The translations under genes and the position numbers were made by a program. A DNA stretch of 64,000 nucleotides, from assembly GCF_019649055.1 (NCBI RefSeq), contig NW_026570224.1, positions 496,001 through 560,000 on the forward strand. Reading direction: 5' to 3'. A model generated the notes under the pieces. That model saw nothing but the letters and a program-made list of their open reading frames with translations. It was not told where the DNA came from and searched no databases. The stretch's first letter is position 1. Each line of letters opens with the position of its first letter. Source of the DNA: Paramacrobiotus metropolitanus (Eukaryota > Tardigrada > Eutardigrada > Parachela > Macrobiotidae). Shown piece by piece: positions 1 through 11,315 of the stretch.

Positions 1-2282
1 GCCGCTATGTTTTTTGACTTCAGCTAAAGAGTCAGCGTTCAATATGCTTTTGGCGTCAACTTCACAAACCTTATTGGTGTACGAAGATTTTGTTCCCAAG
101 TGGACAACACAATTTCCGTATACTATTATGGATGTCAAAGTGGCTCGGATAGCGTAAGTCGCGAGAAGCTGCGTGAAACGATGACGTGCACGTAGCGGTT
201 GGAGTCGTTTGACTAAGAAAATATGAATGTTGTACATACTTGTAATAATCGCTGCAGAAATGGCGAGGGCATTCTCGTTACACTCGCCGAAGATGGGCAC
301 GTAACGGCATGGTATCTTGGTACCGATCCGGAAATTTACGAAGTGAAAACCGTTGTGGCCACGCGCAAATTTGGAGAAGAAGAAATGAAATTAGAAACCA
401 CTCGCCTGGCCAGTTTGATAAAGCAGCATGAGGACAACCCGAACGAAATAAAACGGGATCCTGTTCTGGGAACCGACGCCAAATTGTTATCGATAACTGT
501 GAAAGAATTCAGTACCGTCATCTATGCTTTTGATCCAAAGAGCAGCTCCGGTCAACGCTTTCCCTCCACGAAAAGCCAGTTAGGCGTTACTCCAGTGGGG
601 AGCGGTTTGACGGATGTCAGAGCCGAAATTCGTGTTCCGGTTCCCTTTATAACACACCCTGTGGAACTGCAAATCGGGACACTAAGTGCGTGTGTGGTAG
701 GCAGTTGCCATCTCATTTATTCGAACTGATAGGTCTGCTTTTCAGCGAAACTGACGAACGTCGACTTCGCATTGCAAAATAATCTCTCGACGTCGCCTTA
801 CGATTTACGAGGGGAGGTCATTGTGTACGCCACCAATGAGGGTAATATAACGGTTATCGCTCGCATGCTCAAGCTAGCTTGTGTTTCATCACGTTACACA
901 CTTTAGATCGCCTGTACCTTCAAAAAGAACAATTTCAAATCCCACTGAGCATGGTCGCCCAAAGTGCTCCTTTATCAAAAAAGGGGTCGATAAAGTTGGA
1001 CTTTGAAATTGGACCGAAATCTTTGAAAGTTGCGGAAATGTTCCCGGGTACGATCGTGGAAAATGATTTCGCTACCAAAGACAGAAATGTACAACAGCAT
1101 GTTTTCAGATTTCTCAGCCCAACAAGATGAGACTGGGATGACTGTGGATTTTTACGGGTTAGGATTGGTGACAATGTTGATCTCGAAGAAACAAGAATGT
1201 TAGTACCGATTTAGTTGCAGCCTTTGGGCACGTCGAAAAAAATATTATTGTTTTTAGCAAAGGTTCGCATTCAAAGCGACAATTCCGGGTTGCTTTGTGT
1301 TATTTGCGAAGAAGTGCGCAGACGTCTACCATTCATCTACCCCGGGAACAATATGACATGTGTTTCTCCACTTCCGACTACATATTTACAAGAACTGTTA
1401 GATAAAAAAGTTCAGGTAATGAATGCCTGTGATTAGCGCAATGATTTGGACTAGCGTAGTTTCTTGCCTTGGTTATACAAAGTAATTGCCGCCAGCTAAG
1501 TGCGCCATTACAGAAATATTGTGAAGTACAGTAACTGAATTAAATAGAAATATTTTACAGGTCCAGAAATCATATGATGCGCTTAAAGAGGACCTAAACG
1601 CTTGGACAATACAACTGTTTGCCGTTCAAAAACGCTTTCTAACACGCTTAAAAGACCATGATGCCGGTATTGTACATCAGCTGGAAGAGCTGCTGGATGC
1701 CACGCAAGACAAAGTAAGTACACATGTCCGACTGCTTACATTTGAAATACAATATATGGCCTCTAATCCACGTTGAAAATGTCAACACAGATAATAGCCA
1801 TCCTACAGGAACTGGAAAATACCCAAGCGAATCTGGCTACTATTAGATCCACATTGACGAGTGCCATATCCCTGATACACTGGCTGATTCGAATAAATAA
1901 CCAGAAACTTACAGTGGCAGAAAAACGTTTAATCGAAGCGGTCATAGCGCCGGAATCCGATAACGTGGTCAATGACGAAGATGAGGTTGGTGTTATGATC
2001 TACAGATGCCTAACGTTTCCTTTTAATTTCCAGCTTCCCCCTCTGCTGCACGATAACCCTTTCCTTTTGCAGTCATGGGAAAAGGTCACCAGCGATTCGG
2101 TGAGCTTTTACAAGCAGAACGTCTTAAAAGAGGACGACGAAGTTGGAGTGAAGCTTAGCGAAACCAATGCTCTTTCCAGTGCTGTTGAGCTGATGAAACG
2201 TGCGTACCACAATCAGATTGTCCCAGGAAAAGGCGGCAAGCCGGGCGTCAGGTCGTCAGATGTTGAGAACGTTGTTGCATAG
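1..2282 (+). CDS. BBS9: BBS9 (PTHB1), BBSome subunit, 3' part of gene
   Basis: BBS9 is a structural subunit of the BBSome, the coat-like complex that moves membrane proteins in and out of cilia. The window holds the C-terminal half; the 5' end lies upstream. Exons read as 24-153, 258-685, 746-841, 907-1047, 1109-1198, 1258-1415, 1561-1713, 1791-1985 and 2034-2282, with phases that join cleanly. Diagnostic stretches are VTLAEDGH followed by YLGTDP (end of the beta-propeller region), IPLSMV, MTVDFYGLG, RIQSDNSG and the helical LKDHDAG...LEELLDAT region near the C terminus. All match vertebrate PTHB1 in order. The last intron (1986-2033) is 48 bases with no stop, so retention would keep the frame. 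AATAAA lies at about 2400. I am sure of the family; individual small introns could shift slightly. Confidence 0.9.
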
Positions 2283-2399
2283 AGAAAATCCGTGTGGTGT
2301 TGGGACGTTTTTAGTATTTTATTTATTTCTCTTTATAATGCGCAAAAATTTGCCGGTTTGTTTCTGCTGTTTAGTTTATACCGAGAGCCACAGCGATCG

Positions 2400-2405
2400 A
2401 ATAAA
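2400..2405 (+). promoter_or_regulatory. Polyadenylation signal for BBS9
   Basis: A canonical AATAAA lies about 120 bases after the BBS9 stop codon and before the next gene on the same strand. Confidence 0.5.
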
Positions 2406-2926
2406 GCAATTAAGTCAGCTGAAACGAATGCTTTGACTGCATAATGAAAACTACCTATTCATGCTCTACAGGAAAGTGGTACTTCTATGCGATGTGCAGC
2501 TTGACTAATTGTACAATTAGAGAAGACCGTGCACTATTCGTTGCAATTTATTGTTAGCATAAAACGACTTATTGTATTTAAAGTATTATTCTCTCTTAGC
2601 TTCCAGAAAGAGACCGAAGATCAGATGCCGTACCCTTTCTAAATTCACCGAGATATTAACTCGAGTTTATGCTTGTTGTTGTACTAATTTGATAGACTGG
2701 CTACAATTTTCAACAAGGTTAAGTGATATTTTCTGCTTGTCTGACAAAATCGGCCTACAATAAGCGCTTTCGTTGCAATAAAATGCCCGATTTCCAGGGT
2801 CGAAAAGAACAAAGAAGTCAAATTTATAAATATCTGAACTCGTACTTTCTACGGGCATTTCAAGTAGTTTTTCTCCAGTTCGTTTTGTCAGATGGTCAGC
2901 ACAAAATTACAAGGCTGCCTCAGGCT
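2406..2926. other. Intergenic, BBS9 to catalase-like gene 1
   Basis: About 520 bases with no convincing coding frame. It holds only the presumed promoter region of the following gene. Confidence 0.5.
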
Positions 2927-2934
2927 TATAAATA
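2927..2934 (+). promoter_or_regulatory. TATA box of catalase-like gene 1
   Basis: TATAAATA sits 79 bases before the ATG at 3013, a fitting distance for a TATA box plus a short unspliced 5' leader. A second TATAAAT-like string lies at about 2824. Confidence 0.45.
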
Positions 2935-3012
2935 CTGTTTAGAGGAAAACTCATTACGTCGCTGTCATATTGGGCGTTCTCATTTTGTTACCTTAATACC
3001 AAATTCTTCAAA

Positions 3013-3945
3013 ATGTTCTCAGTTTTTGTATCTTTAGCGATCGCTTTTGCGGTGGTCAACGCCGCCTTGCCATCCGGTTATGAAAGCAAGACAGCCGCCG
3101 AAAAACAGGGCATTTTATGGTCCAAGATCAGCGCCACGCCCTACGCAGCCGGCAGCCTACCAAAAGACAACTACGGCCCCATCACCAGTCTTCAGTTGTT
3201 GATGTCAGATTTCGATAGAAAGGCCTTTACATGGGATGGCGATGAAATCGAATCCGGGCGTCCCAAACTCATCCATACCTTTGGAAGTGCCGCAAAGGTC
3301 ACCCTCAAGATCTTCCCTAATTCCACCTACAGCGGTCTCTTTAAGGCCAACTCTAGCAATCTCGGCATTGCGCGTCTGTCACTGGCCCAGCAGGATGACA
3401 GCAATTACATTCCCGGAATGGCACTCAAGTTTCTGGTTTCCGGCAAACCTTCGCACAATTTGCAGGTGATGAACTCCGTGGATGGACAAGGCGCCAACAA
3501 AAATTTTTTTGCCAAGACCTTCACCAATTTCATTCCGGAGGCGGAAAGCCTCAAACTGAAGTTTCTGGCTACCCGCTTCCATGCGGCGATCGAGAGTTTG
3601 TCAGACAAAGAGTGCGAGCGACCGCTGGATGAAGGCAAATTGCCGCTGCTCACACCGGCATCGCTGGAGCACAGTGGCAGCGCTGTGGGTCTGCCAAAAG
3701 CGCCCACGGTTCTGAATTTTGTTCCTAATCCGGCAGTGGGTTGGAAAGAATCTTCCACGGATGATCTGCGTGTTAACTTGGCCAAGATTCCCGTGGGCTC
3801 CGTTCTGTATACGGTCAAAGCCAAGGCCACCCAGACGTCCACTAAAGAGGATCCGATTGGACAGTTGGTGCTGGACAGCTCTTTCGTGGCTTCCGAGTAC
3901 GAAGACAAGACTTTATTCTTTAAGCATCATGCACAGCGCTGTTAA
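3013..3945 (+). CDS. Secreted catalase-like protein 1
   Basis: Single exon of 310 residues. Residues 1-17 form a clear signal peptide (hydrophobic core, then VVNA before ALPSGY). The mature part resembles the small catalase-related proteins: a PKLIHTFG block around residue 88 that could match the catalase distal-histidine motif, then an ARLSLAQ strand, PGMALKFLVSGKPS, and DGQGANKNFFAKTF, which resembles the loop before the NFF segment of catalases. It is much shorter than true catalases (about 500 residues) and I do not see the standard proximal tyrosine motif, so haem binding and peroxide breakdown are not assured. The two cysteines (in KECERPLDE and at the C terminus) could pair in the secreted protein. 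It is followed in tandem by a paralogue. No N-terminal domain beyond the signal peptide. Confidence 0.65.
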   Translation: MFSVFVSLAIAFAVVNAALPSGYESKTAAEKQGILWSKISATPYAAGSLPKDNYGPITSLQLLMSDFDRKAFTWDGDEIESGRPKLIHTFGSAAKVTLKIFPNSTYSGLFKANSSNLGIARLSLAQQDDSNYIPGMALKFLVSGKPSHNLQVMNSVDGQGANKNFFAKTFTNFIPEAESLKLKFLATRFHAAIESLSDKECERPLDEGKLPLLTPASLEHSGSAVGLPKAPTVLNFVPNPAVGWKESSTDDLRVNLAKIPVGSVLYTVKAKATQTSTKEDPIGQLVLDSSFVASEYEDKTLFFKHHAQRC

Positions 3946-4022
3946 ACGCATCTGGTATAATAGGCATTGGCACCATTATATAGAGTATTTAGCGTGGCAT
4001 TGTTCCATGTACCCTTATAAAA

Positions 4023-4028
4023 AATAAA
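4023..4028 (+). promoter_or_regulatory. Polyadenylation signal of catalase-like gene 1
   Basis: AATAAA in an A-rich run 78 bases after the stop codon. Confidence 0.5.
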
Positions 4029-4979
4029 AATAAAATTTTGTAGTACTTATTTGGAATGTTATTACATGTTATTACATAATTGTTAGTGCCGGTAACTGGA
4101 TCATCAATGCACACACCAAAACTGTTAGATAATAATACATATAACGCAGGTATTAATTTCTTAACATTTTGCAATCTTCTGTAACTTGCGTTACACTGAG
4201 AAAACGTCATGCACTACCGTTGAGTGTGTTTGTAAAAAGCCAGCAAACAGGAGACAGCTTAGTCGACACATTGCGCATTAATTATTTCCAAAAAATTTAT
4301 GTTGTTATACGATTACCGATCGTGAGAGCAGACAAAACCGTATAAGGAGACCATGATTACGAGGTCAAGCAAAAAATCTACAAAAACAGCAGAAATTGTT
4401 ATCAGATATCCAAATGCATAAGAATTGCAAAAGATTCGCGTCGCAAAGGATTACACTGTTTGCTTTGATATCAACCAGCCCAAATCTGCGCCCACAGTAT
4501 TTGCATAATCGTGTCATCAACATGCCTGCGTTGACAACATCACATATTATAAGGAATTCTGTAACGTGAACACAACGTTCAGCTGTTGCACTGTCAGCTA
4601 AATCCAAAATTAAACGCTTTCTACAGCTTATCACTTGTGTGTGTTTTGTCAACTGTATATAGACAAAACCAGTCTATCTGTTTATTTTTTGAATGTCTGA
4701 AAAAGTTCATATACAGGAAAATGTTTCAAAAGTTTAGCTCAATACAGTCTGAGAAAACAACTATTGACTTTTATTGAAAATCTTTGAGTGTAAGCAATTT
4801 AATTTCCGTTCCGGTTCATAAAAAAATAAGAACGAAAGTTTCGCTTCGCTATTTACGGCACGGAAAGAACCTCACACCTAGCAGACGACTTTATGGTACA
4901 CCTAAGGTATTTCTTAAGGCCAGTAAGCAGACTGCATATATCCATTTGCTGCGCTAGATTACACATGGTCCATTTAAAA
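4029..4979. other. Intergenic between the catalase-like paralogues
   Basis: About 950 bases, AT-rich. I see no conserved coding frame or RNA gene in it; short open frames here have no recognisable features. Confidence 0.5.
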
Positions 4980-5945
4980 ATGTCCACATTCATAAGCTTA
5001 ATTGCAATAACCGTTTTGGGCTCTTTGAGCACATCACATGCTACTCTGCCGGCCAATTACGTGACCCTGACAGGAACAGAAAAACAGACGACATTATGGA
5101 ACAACATCATTTCCAGCCGGTATCCATCCAACAAGCCGTTGCCGACCCAAGGTCCGGATCTAATGAACACGGTGCTGCCCAACGTACTGAATCCAACCTT
5201 CGCTCAAAAGCCCTTCACTATTGTTTCCGATGAAATGCCGCCCGGCCGACAGAAACTCCTTCACAGTTTTGGTACGGTGGGAAAGGTCACGCTAAAAATG
5301 CTGTCCAATTCGCCCTACACCGGTGTATTCAAGGCGGGTAACAATGTTCCTGGTTTGGCCCGACTGTCGGTGGCACTGTACGATATGACCAATATCCTCC
5401 CGGGTGTAGCGCTCAAATTATTCATCACTGGTCAACCGTCTGTCAACATTTTCGCCATGGATAACGAGAAGGGCTTGGAAGGTCAGGGGTCTAATCGAAA
5501 CTTCTTTGCTAAGAATTTTAGTAACTGGATCCCGAGTCCGAGTCCCAACAACGAATTCCTACAGAACCTGGGGAAATCATTTCATCAAGCTATCAGCACA
5601 CTGCCAGGCGGTGCGTGTGGACGTCCTTTGGATGAGAACAAATTGCCGTTGATGCAGCACGCCATGGTGGAGCCGAACGGACAAAATGCGTCCAATGCGA
5701 AGGCGCCTTTGATTCTGACTTTCGCTCCGAATCAAGCCATTGCTCTGAGCCCGACCGACTCTACAGATTTCAGAGAATCTTTGGCCAAGATTCCCGTTAA
5801 TACGATGCTGTACCAGATATATGCCAAGACGGCGCAGAATGGACGTGACGAGATGATCGGGCAACTGATCCTGAACAGTCAGTTCGTGGCTTCGGATTGG
5901 GGTGATAACAAACTGTTCTTCCAACATAGCGGAAAACGCTGTTGA
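4980..5945 (+). CDS. Secreted catalase-like protein 2
   Basis: Single exon, 321 residues from the ATG at 4980. That start is preferred because MSTFISLIAITVLGSLSTSHA is a proper signal peptide directly before TLPANY, matching the layout of the upstream paralogue. An in-frame ATG at 4893 would add 29 residues that spoil it. The protein parallels gene 1 throughout: RQKLLHSFG (histidine kept), ARLSVALYD, PGVALKLFITGQPS, GQGSNRNFFAKNFSNWIP, a CGRPLDENKLPL block, and a shared end of QFVASDWGDNKLFF...GKRC. The pair clearly arose by tandem duplication followed by strong divergence. Function as a catalase is an inference from fold-level resemblance only. It could equally be a haem-binding or structural secreted protein. 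Confidence 0.65.
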   Translation: MSTFISLIAITVLGSLSTSHATLPANYVTLTGTEKQTTLWNNIISSRYPSNKPLPTQGPDLMNTVLPNVLNPTFAQKPFTIVSDEMPPGRQKLLHSFGTVGKVTLKMLSNSPYTGVFKAGNNVPGLARLSVALYDMTNILPGVALKLFITGQPSVNIFAMDNEKGLEGQGSNRNFFAKNFSNWIPSPSPNNEFLQNLGKSFHQAISTLPGGACGRPLDENKLPLMQHAMVEPNGQNASNAKAPLILTFAPNQAIALSPTDSTDFRESLAKIPVNTMLYQIYAKTAQNGRDEMIGQLILNSQFVASDWGDNKLFFQHSGKRC

Positions 5946-6775
5946 ACAGTTCCTGGACGCCGGTTATACTACCCGCCACAATACCCATCCCTAAATGCAT
6001 ATGGATAAGGGCGTGGTAATCCTCATTTACTATTATTGTATGACTACAGATAACAGTGCGCCTTCAAGTTCTTTGATAATGTGTAAGTAAATATGGATTA
6101 TGGAAAAATTTTGCTTTTTAAAAGCTTTGTGCCGGCACATCCGACGCGCATTCAGTTATAAAAACAGCGTTAACACATTAAAAACTCGTGTAATAGAAAG
6201 ACATTCGGATTATTGCGGCATGTCGCATTGCCTAGTTATGACATTAAAATATCCTAACGTACCTTTAATATCTACCAACCGTCATGCACCTAAAAAGAGA
6301 TCTTGTTTGAATTACAATTGAGACTAACAACATAAAATGCAAAGGAAAGCACAAGGTATGCAATTTGTCAAAACGCAGTGAATGATTGGTTGGGATAAAA
6401 TATTTCCTTGGGGTCTTTTGTAGCTTGGTATACTGTGCCTATCGTAAATAAGAGGCCGCAAAATTTAATTTAATACTGGACGCTCGGATATTGCAGCAAG
6501 AAGTTACTGCAAAAAAAAGTTTCGCATTCTGCTTCCGTATTCAAAAGTTCATCTCCGCATTGAAAACTGCTGAGATGAACATCGCAAAAGGTTTACAGTG
6601 ACCGCTTTGGCAACAAAATGGTACAAAATTATTACGATAACTGATTTCAACTAAGCCACCAGCCAAAATATTGCATCAAACGACTGTTAAAATTGTATGA
6701 AAACGAAAAAGAAGTTCCGCTCACGATTGTTAAAAGCATCCATCCATTCTCAGAAGGGATTCAAGTTTAACCGTT
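5946..6775. other. Intergenic, catalase-like 2 to HP1-like gene
   Basis: About 830 bases between convergent genes. No coding frame or RNA gene that I can support. Confidence 0.5.
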
Positions 6776-9279
6776 TTAAAACTGCTCCGATATCACGGAC
6801 TCAGCATCATTAGGATCTCTACCTGGCACAAACGTCCGCACACTGACCGGCAAATTCAAATGACCTTCGTAGAATTCAATCAGCTGAATCGGCAGCACAA
6901 AACGGACAACGCGTTTACTAAACAGTTCAGCTACTTCTTTCCCACCACCTTCATCCAAAACAACCACGACCAAGGCATCATCGTTATCAAGAGGACGTGT
7001 CGTAGAATGTTTATTTCTTTGCAAAATTCCTTGAACCCGAAGAACACGCAGTGCTTTAGAGCGGAGATCTTCAATTTGAGTGTTCTGCAAAACACGAAGA
7101 AAACCAAATATGAATACAAACCAGATCCTAACATCTTGTGGATAGAACCCTCAGTTTTCCTACCTCCTTCGCCAGTTCCGGTGGAATGGGGCATGTTATA
7201 GGATCATCATCTATGTGCTCAGTTTGAACACCCCGATTAGTGCATTCCTTTCCTTTGCGATTTATGGATATTTCGCGTTTCCGCTTTGCCTGGTTTACGG
7301 AGGGTTTCGTACGACTTACTGGTCGAGGTTTGCGAAATGTATCCGCATCACCTGCAAAATCCGAATTATTCAACATGTTATCACATGTTACTGCAATAAA
7401 ATTAATTAAAAATCTGGCAAGCAAAAGTTCTTCGATGTAAATAAAAATCTGTATTATGTATATATACACTTACAAAGGTATCAAAGAAATTAAACCAACG
7501 CACAAGTGCCGCCTCAGGCGTGCAACCATTGTCGAGCAACAACAAAAAATACAGTAGCAACTTGTACGTACTTACTGTATCTACGGTACGTACTGTATCA
7601 ATAGTATCATCACAGTTTACTATACAGTCATAACTCCTAACATGAAAATATTACCACAACATGAATACTTACCAACAGTTTTTTTAGCGCTGGGTTTTTT
7701 TAACGGAACCGTAAGCGACATTTCCATCCCAGTAATAGGAGACTCCTCACGGTCTACTGAAATTCGTTTCCCATGTATGCCATTTGATATTTCTAGAGAA
7801 CCAGCTCCAGAACGATTGGGAAGCTTCTTAGCGGAAGTGGAAACGCCGTTCTGCAGCTTGCTGCTTGGGTGTTTGAGTACTTTGCCTGACTTGGAGCCGC
7901 CTGGAGTTCCTGGAATAATAAAAAAACACCCTCCGATATGAATCAGAAACGTAGCAGGTATCTGTAGTTACAGACTGTACAGTACTTCTAAAACGACGTA
8001 GACTTTCATATTTTTTCAAACATTTCCGAGAGGAAAACTCCAGATCTGCACCACAGCATAAGCGAAATGTACCTAACACAAACACTAAATAAAAGATCTA
8101 CCTTTTCCTCGCTGTGCAGGGTTATTTTTATTCTTTGATTTTCCAAGTGGCACAGGCGGACAAACAAATGGAACCTCCGCGGATTCTTCTATATAAGACA
8201 ACATTATGACAAAAATATTACCGGCTTCGTACTAAAATTGCCGTATCATCAATCACGTCGCTTGATGTGCCATGATACATAAACCCATTACGTAAAAAAA
8301 GCACTGAATGCATTCACCACAGTTAATCCAATCGGATACATTTCCAAAGGTAAAGCCTCAAGAAAACACTCACGAAAACATAACAATATTAAAATTCAAC
8401 CATCAAACCAAATACCTGTTCCAGCGTCCGATACTAAAGAATCGGCTACGGATGCGCGTTCAGAGTTTCGGTGGTAATCAACCATGGCCAAGTCGGACGA
8501 TTTTTTGCCACCTTTAAAACAATCAAAGCAGTCAGCGAAACTAGTTAACTAGCCATAAATTTACCAGACCAATAAAATATTTTAAAATTCAACCTTAAAA
8601 ACATTTCTTATCATTACTTTGACAACATTACTCACCATATTACATTTGATTAGCTTAACATCAAGATCTTTAACATACAACTCAGCCCAGCTGCCCCAGT
8701 ATCGGAATATTGAACGCAGTAATTTATTTCACGTAATCAACAACTTTTAAAAATATTTTATTCTAATTACATGTATATGTAGGAAGTCGAAATCCCCGTA
8801 AAGCACGCAAGTTGTTACGGTTACGGTTTACTTGTCACTAAACTGCGACCCTTCGCGCTGGACCCTTCACTGACAGCTCCATTGCGACGCTTTGTGTCGG
8901 TGCCTTTAACCACAACAATTTTCTCCTTCCCTGTTGTCGCTGTATCAGGCATTTCTTCGCGCTGAGAATCGTAATCGAGATCTGCGAAGGTCCGCTTCTT
9001 TTTCTTTCCTGACTGCTGCTTTTGTCGCTTTGTCTTTTCCCATTGTCGCAAAGCCTCTTGGCACTGTAGTAAATTCTCCTGCGGCTCCCAGGTGTTAGCC
9101 TCTCGGCCGTAGCCTTTCCATTTGATGTAATACTGTATCTTATCACCCCTTCGTCGCTCGTCTTCGATAGCTTCCACATCGAAGGTTTCTTCCGACAATT
9201 CCGAATTATCTTCTGCGTCGCTGACATCGCTAACCGCATCAGCGACTTCGTTATCCTCAGAAACGTTTGCCTTCGGCAT
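6776..9279 (-). CDS. HP1-like chromodomain and chromoshadow protein with long hinge
   Basis: Heterochromatin reader of the HP1 family, expected to bind methylated H3K9 in the nucleus and to dimerise through its C terminus. Exons run (minus strand) 9279-8832, 8511-8416, 8188-8102, 7909-7673, 7351-7164 and 7084-6776, giving 454 residues with all phases consistent. The chromodomain spans about residues 30-84 (ETFDVEAIEDERRR, then YYIKWKGYGREANTWEP). The methyl-lysine cage would be Phe33, Trp54 and Tyr57, with Phe in place of the usual first Tyr. A charged, Lys/Ser-rich hinge of about 270 residues follows. The last exon carries a divergent chromoshadow domain (RFVLPIQLIEFYEGHL, compare the IAFYEERL end of HP1). 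I start at 9279 because a T-rich stretch ending in CAG sits just upstream and looks like the end of a 5' UTR intron. The long hinge recalls Drosophila Rhino more than canonical HP1. Confidence 0.82.
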
Positions 9280-10190
9280 TTGCGCTGTAAAATTATCCAA
9301 TGGGTTTCAAGTCAGTCCGAAAGCCCCAAGGCCTGAGCTGAGCAAAACCCAACCAAATTCCAGAAATAATCACGAACAAAAGCAGGAAAAAACGATGCGA
9401 GCTGCAACCTGCATTACACACAGCGACACTTATTAGTAGCCACTAAACTAAGTAAGCCACTGCCGTTCGACGAGAGCGCAGACATAACCCTCGTCCCACC
9501 TGAATCATTCTCAAGAGCTTAATTCTGAAACTATCGTCAATAGCGAATGACCAGTTGCCGATACCAGTATGTAATCAGCAGCGCAAAAGAGCACCAGATC
9601 GAACCCTCGGAATGGCAAACCGCCGCAAACGCATAACTTTTCACAAAAACAAATTTACAAAAGAAAAAAATGAAAAAGGGGGAAGACTATGTCACTACAA
9701 AGCACTGTCAGCCAGGGTCAGGTACAGTACCGTAGTAACGGTTAGCGCCGTTTGCAAAACATCAGCATAATTCCTAGAGGTGGTTGCGCTTGCGACTCTA
9801 TTGCCTTGCAAGGGCAAAAGTGCCAACACTTCATCATATACAACTTTTACATTATTAATTCTGCAGAAGCTGGCAAGCTGCGAAAAATTGTGTTGAATTT
9901 GTCAAATTTAGGTTAAATGTAAAATGAGGGTTACAAATATGTACACTAATTTATCATTTATTTATGCGCTGTAAATAACAATTAGTACCACCAATTTTTT
10001 AAATGATAAAAATGTACTAAACAGCTTGATAGATATAAAACTTGATTTTGTCGCGCTTTCAGCTCGGTTGCATCTGCCTTTACCGGCTTTACGATACGAA
10101 ACCTACTCTCCGAAGTCAAAACGAGAACCCATTCGTGGAACCTCACTCCCCGAGTGCAACTGCCGACGACCGGAAATGACCTTGCTCAAC
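9280..10190. other. Region upstream of the HP1-like gene
   Basis: Probably holds the HP1-like promoter and a non-coding first exon on the minus strand, ending at a splice acceptor near 9285. Nothing else is supported. Confidence 0.4.
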
Positions 10191-10355
10191 TCAGAAGAGT
10201 ACTCTTTTAAGATTTGTTTTCGTGTCTGCGTTGACAAGATCTTCCAGAGAAACTGGAGGAATGTGATAGTCTGCAATCGGATGTGGCAGAATGAAACCTT
10301 TGAACACGGACGAAGCAATGCTGAAGCGCAACTGCTGATTCTGCTCGCCGGTAAC
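10191..10355 (-). CDS. Possible terminal exon of an unidentified gene
   Basis: On the minus strand a TAG acceptor at 10356-10358 is followed by 54 protein-like codons ending in TGA. The translation is hydrophobic and well mixed in composition (for example FKGFILPHPIADYHIPPV then SLEDLV) and does not look random. Minus-strand stretches at about 10740-10810 and 10890-11010 could be earlier exons, but I could not join them in a consistent phase. I do not recognise the protein. It may be a decayed gene. Confidence 0.25.
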   Translation of the reverse strand, partial: VTGEQNQQLRFSIASSVFKGFILPHPIADYHIPPVSLEDLVNADTKTNLKRVLF

Positions 10356-11315
10356 CTACTGTGATCTACAGGAATGTCAAGCGAAATCCATGAGGTACAG
10401 TATGGTAGTGATTTCATCTGGAATAAGCTAGCAGGTTTTCTTGGTACCCGCTGTTAATTCTATGATAACGCTAGCGTGAAATGATGAAAACTCCTGTCAG
10501 ATGTGGGTTCTTTAGAGTGCCTGGCTGCTGACATAACCACCAAGAGCTGATTGCTAGCCAATAATTAGTCATAGTTCCATGTAAAATAGAACTTTAGTTT
10601 TATCAATTTGAAAGCCAGATACATACATACTGACGGCCTCGGTTTTTGCAGATCGTGGCTGGGATGTCTGGTATCTTCAATCCTCCTTGAGGATATTAGC
10701 CGTAGGTGAGTGTTTATTAGTGTAGCCTTCACCTCACCGTTTTCTACGAAATGGTTGTGATGAAAACCTCTGGTCTCCGACCTTATTGACGACAAACTTG
10801 CCCTCGCTGACTGCATTCCAAATAATTAGGTGTTAATGCAGATATCTCTTTCGTTAACAAATAAATCTGGTTATCTTTTTTTAGGATGCTGTGAGAAGGG
10901 ATTGTACATCAGTACCGTCGGTGATCCAGTCCTGAGTGCCTGATCGACTCTGGTGCGTACAGCGATTCGCACTTTCGCCATTCAGAGATGGAAATAATAA
11001 CAGATTACAATCATCACTGGATATGGAAAAGAATACAAGATTGATATTGTTAAGAATGAATCTGTACACCGTCTGGTAATGAATGTGTATACCGCAGTTT
11101 GGTTGATAATTAAGATTGGTAATTAATTGGTATAATTCTTGTAATTACAAACGATTTTGGAATAGTACATAAATACTGGCACTGTTTGCGTCGTTAATCT
11201 CCGTCATTGTTCCGGCATATTTTCGATCTCCGTAAAAATGCTCGTAACCTTTATGTTAAAAAAAGCTTTGAAGCCGGCATTGTATCCTTCAGTAATGAAC
11301 TGAAGCGAATATTAA
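10356..11315. other. Unresolved intergenic region
   Basis: May hold 5' exons of the unresolved minus-strand gene, such as frames at 10890-11010 and 10735-10806. No confident call is possible. It also includes the 3' end of ARMH3. Confidence 0.3.

Noticed and set aside
3405-3908. 167-codon minus-strand frame
   Set aside because: Shadow of catalase-like gene 1 on the opposite strand; the plus-strand protein has a signal peptide and a paralogue.
10026-10364. 112-codon plus-strand frame
   Set aside because: Overlaps the better, splice-linked minus-strand exon; odd composition and no domain.
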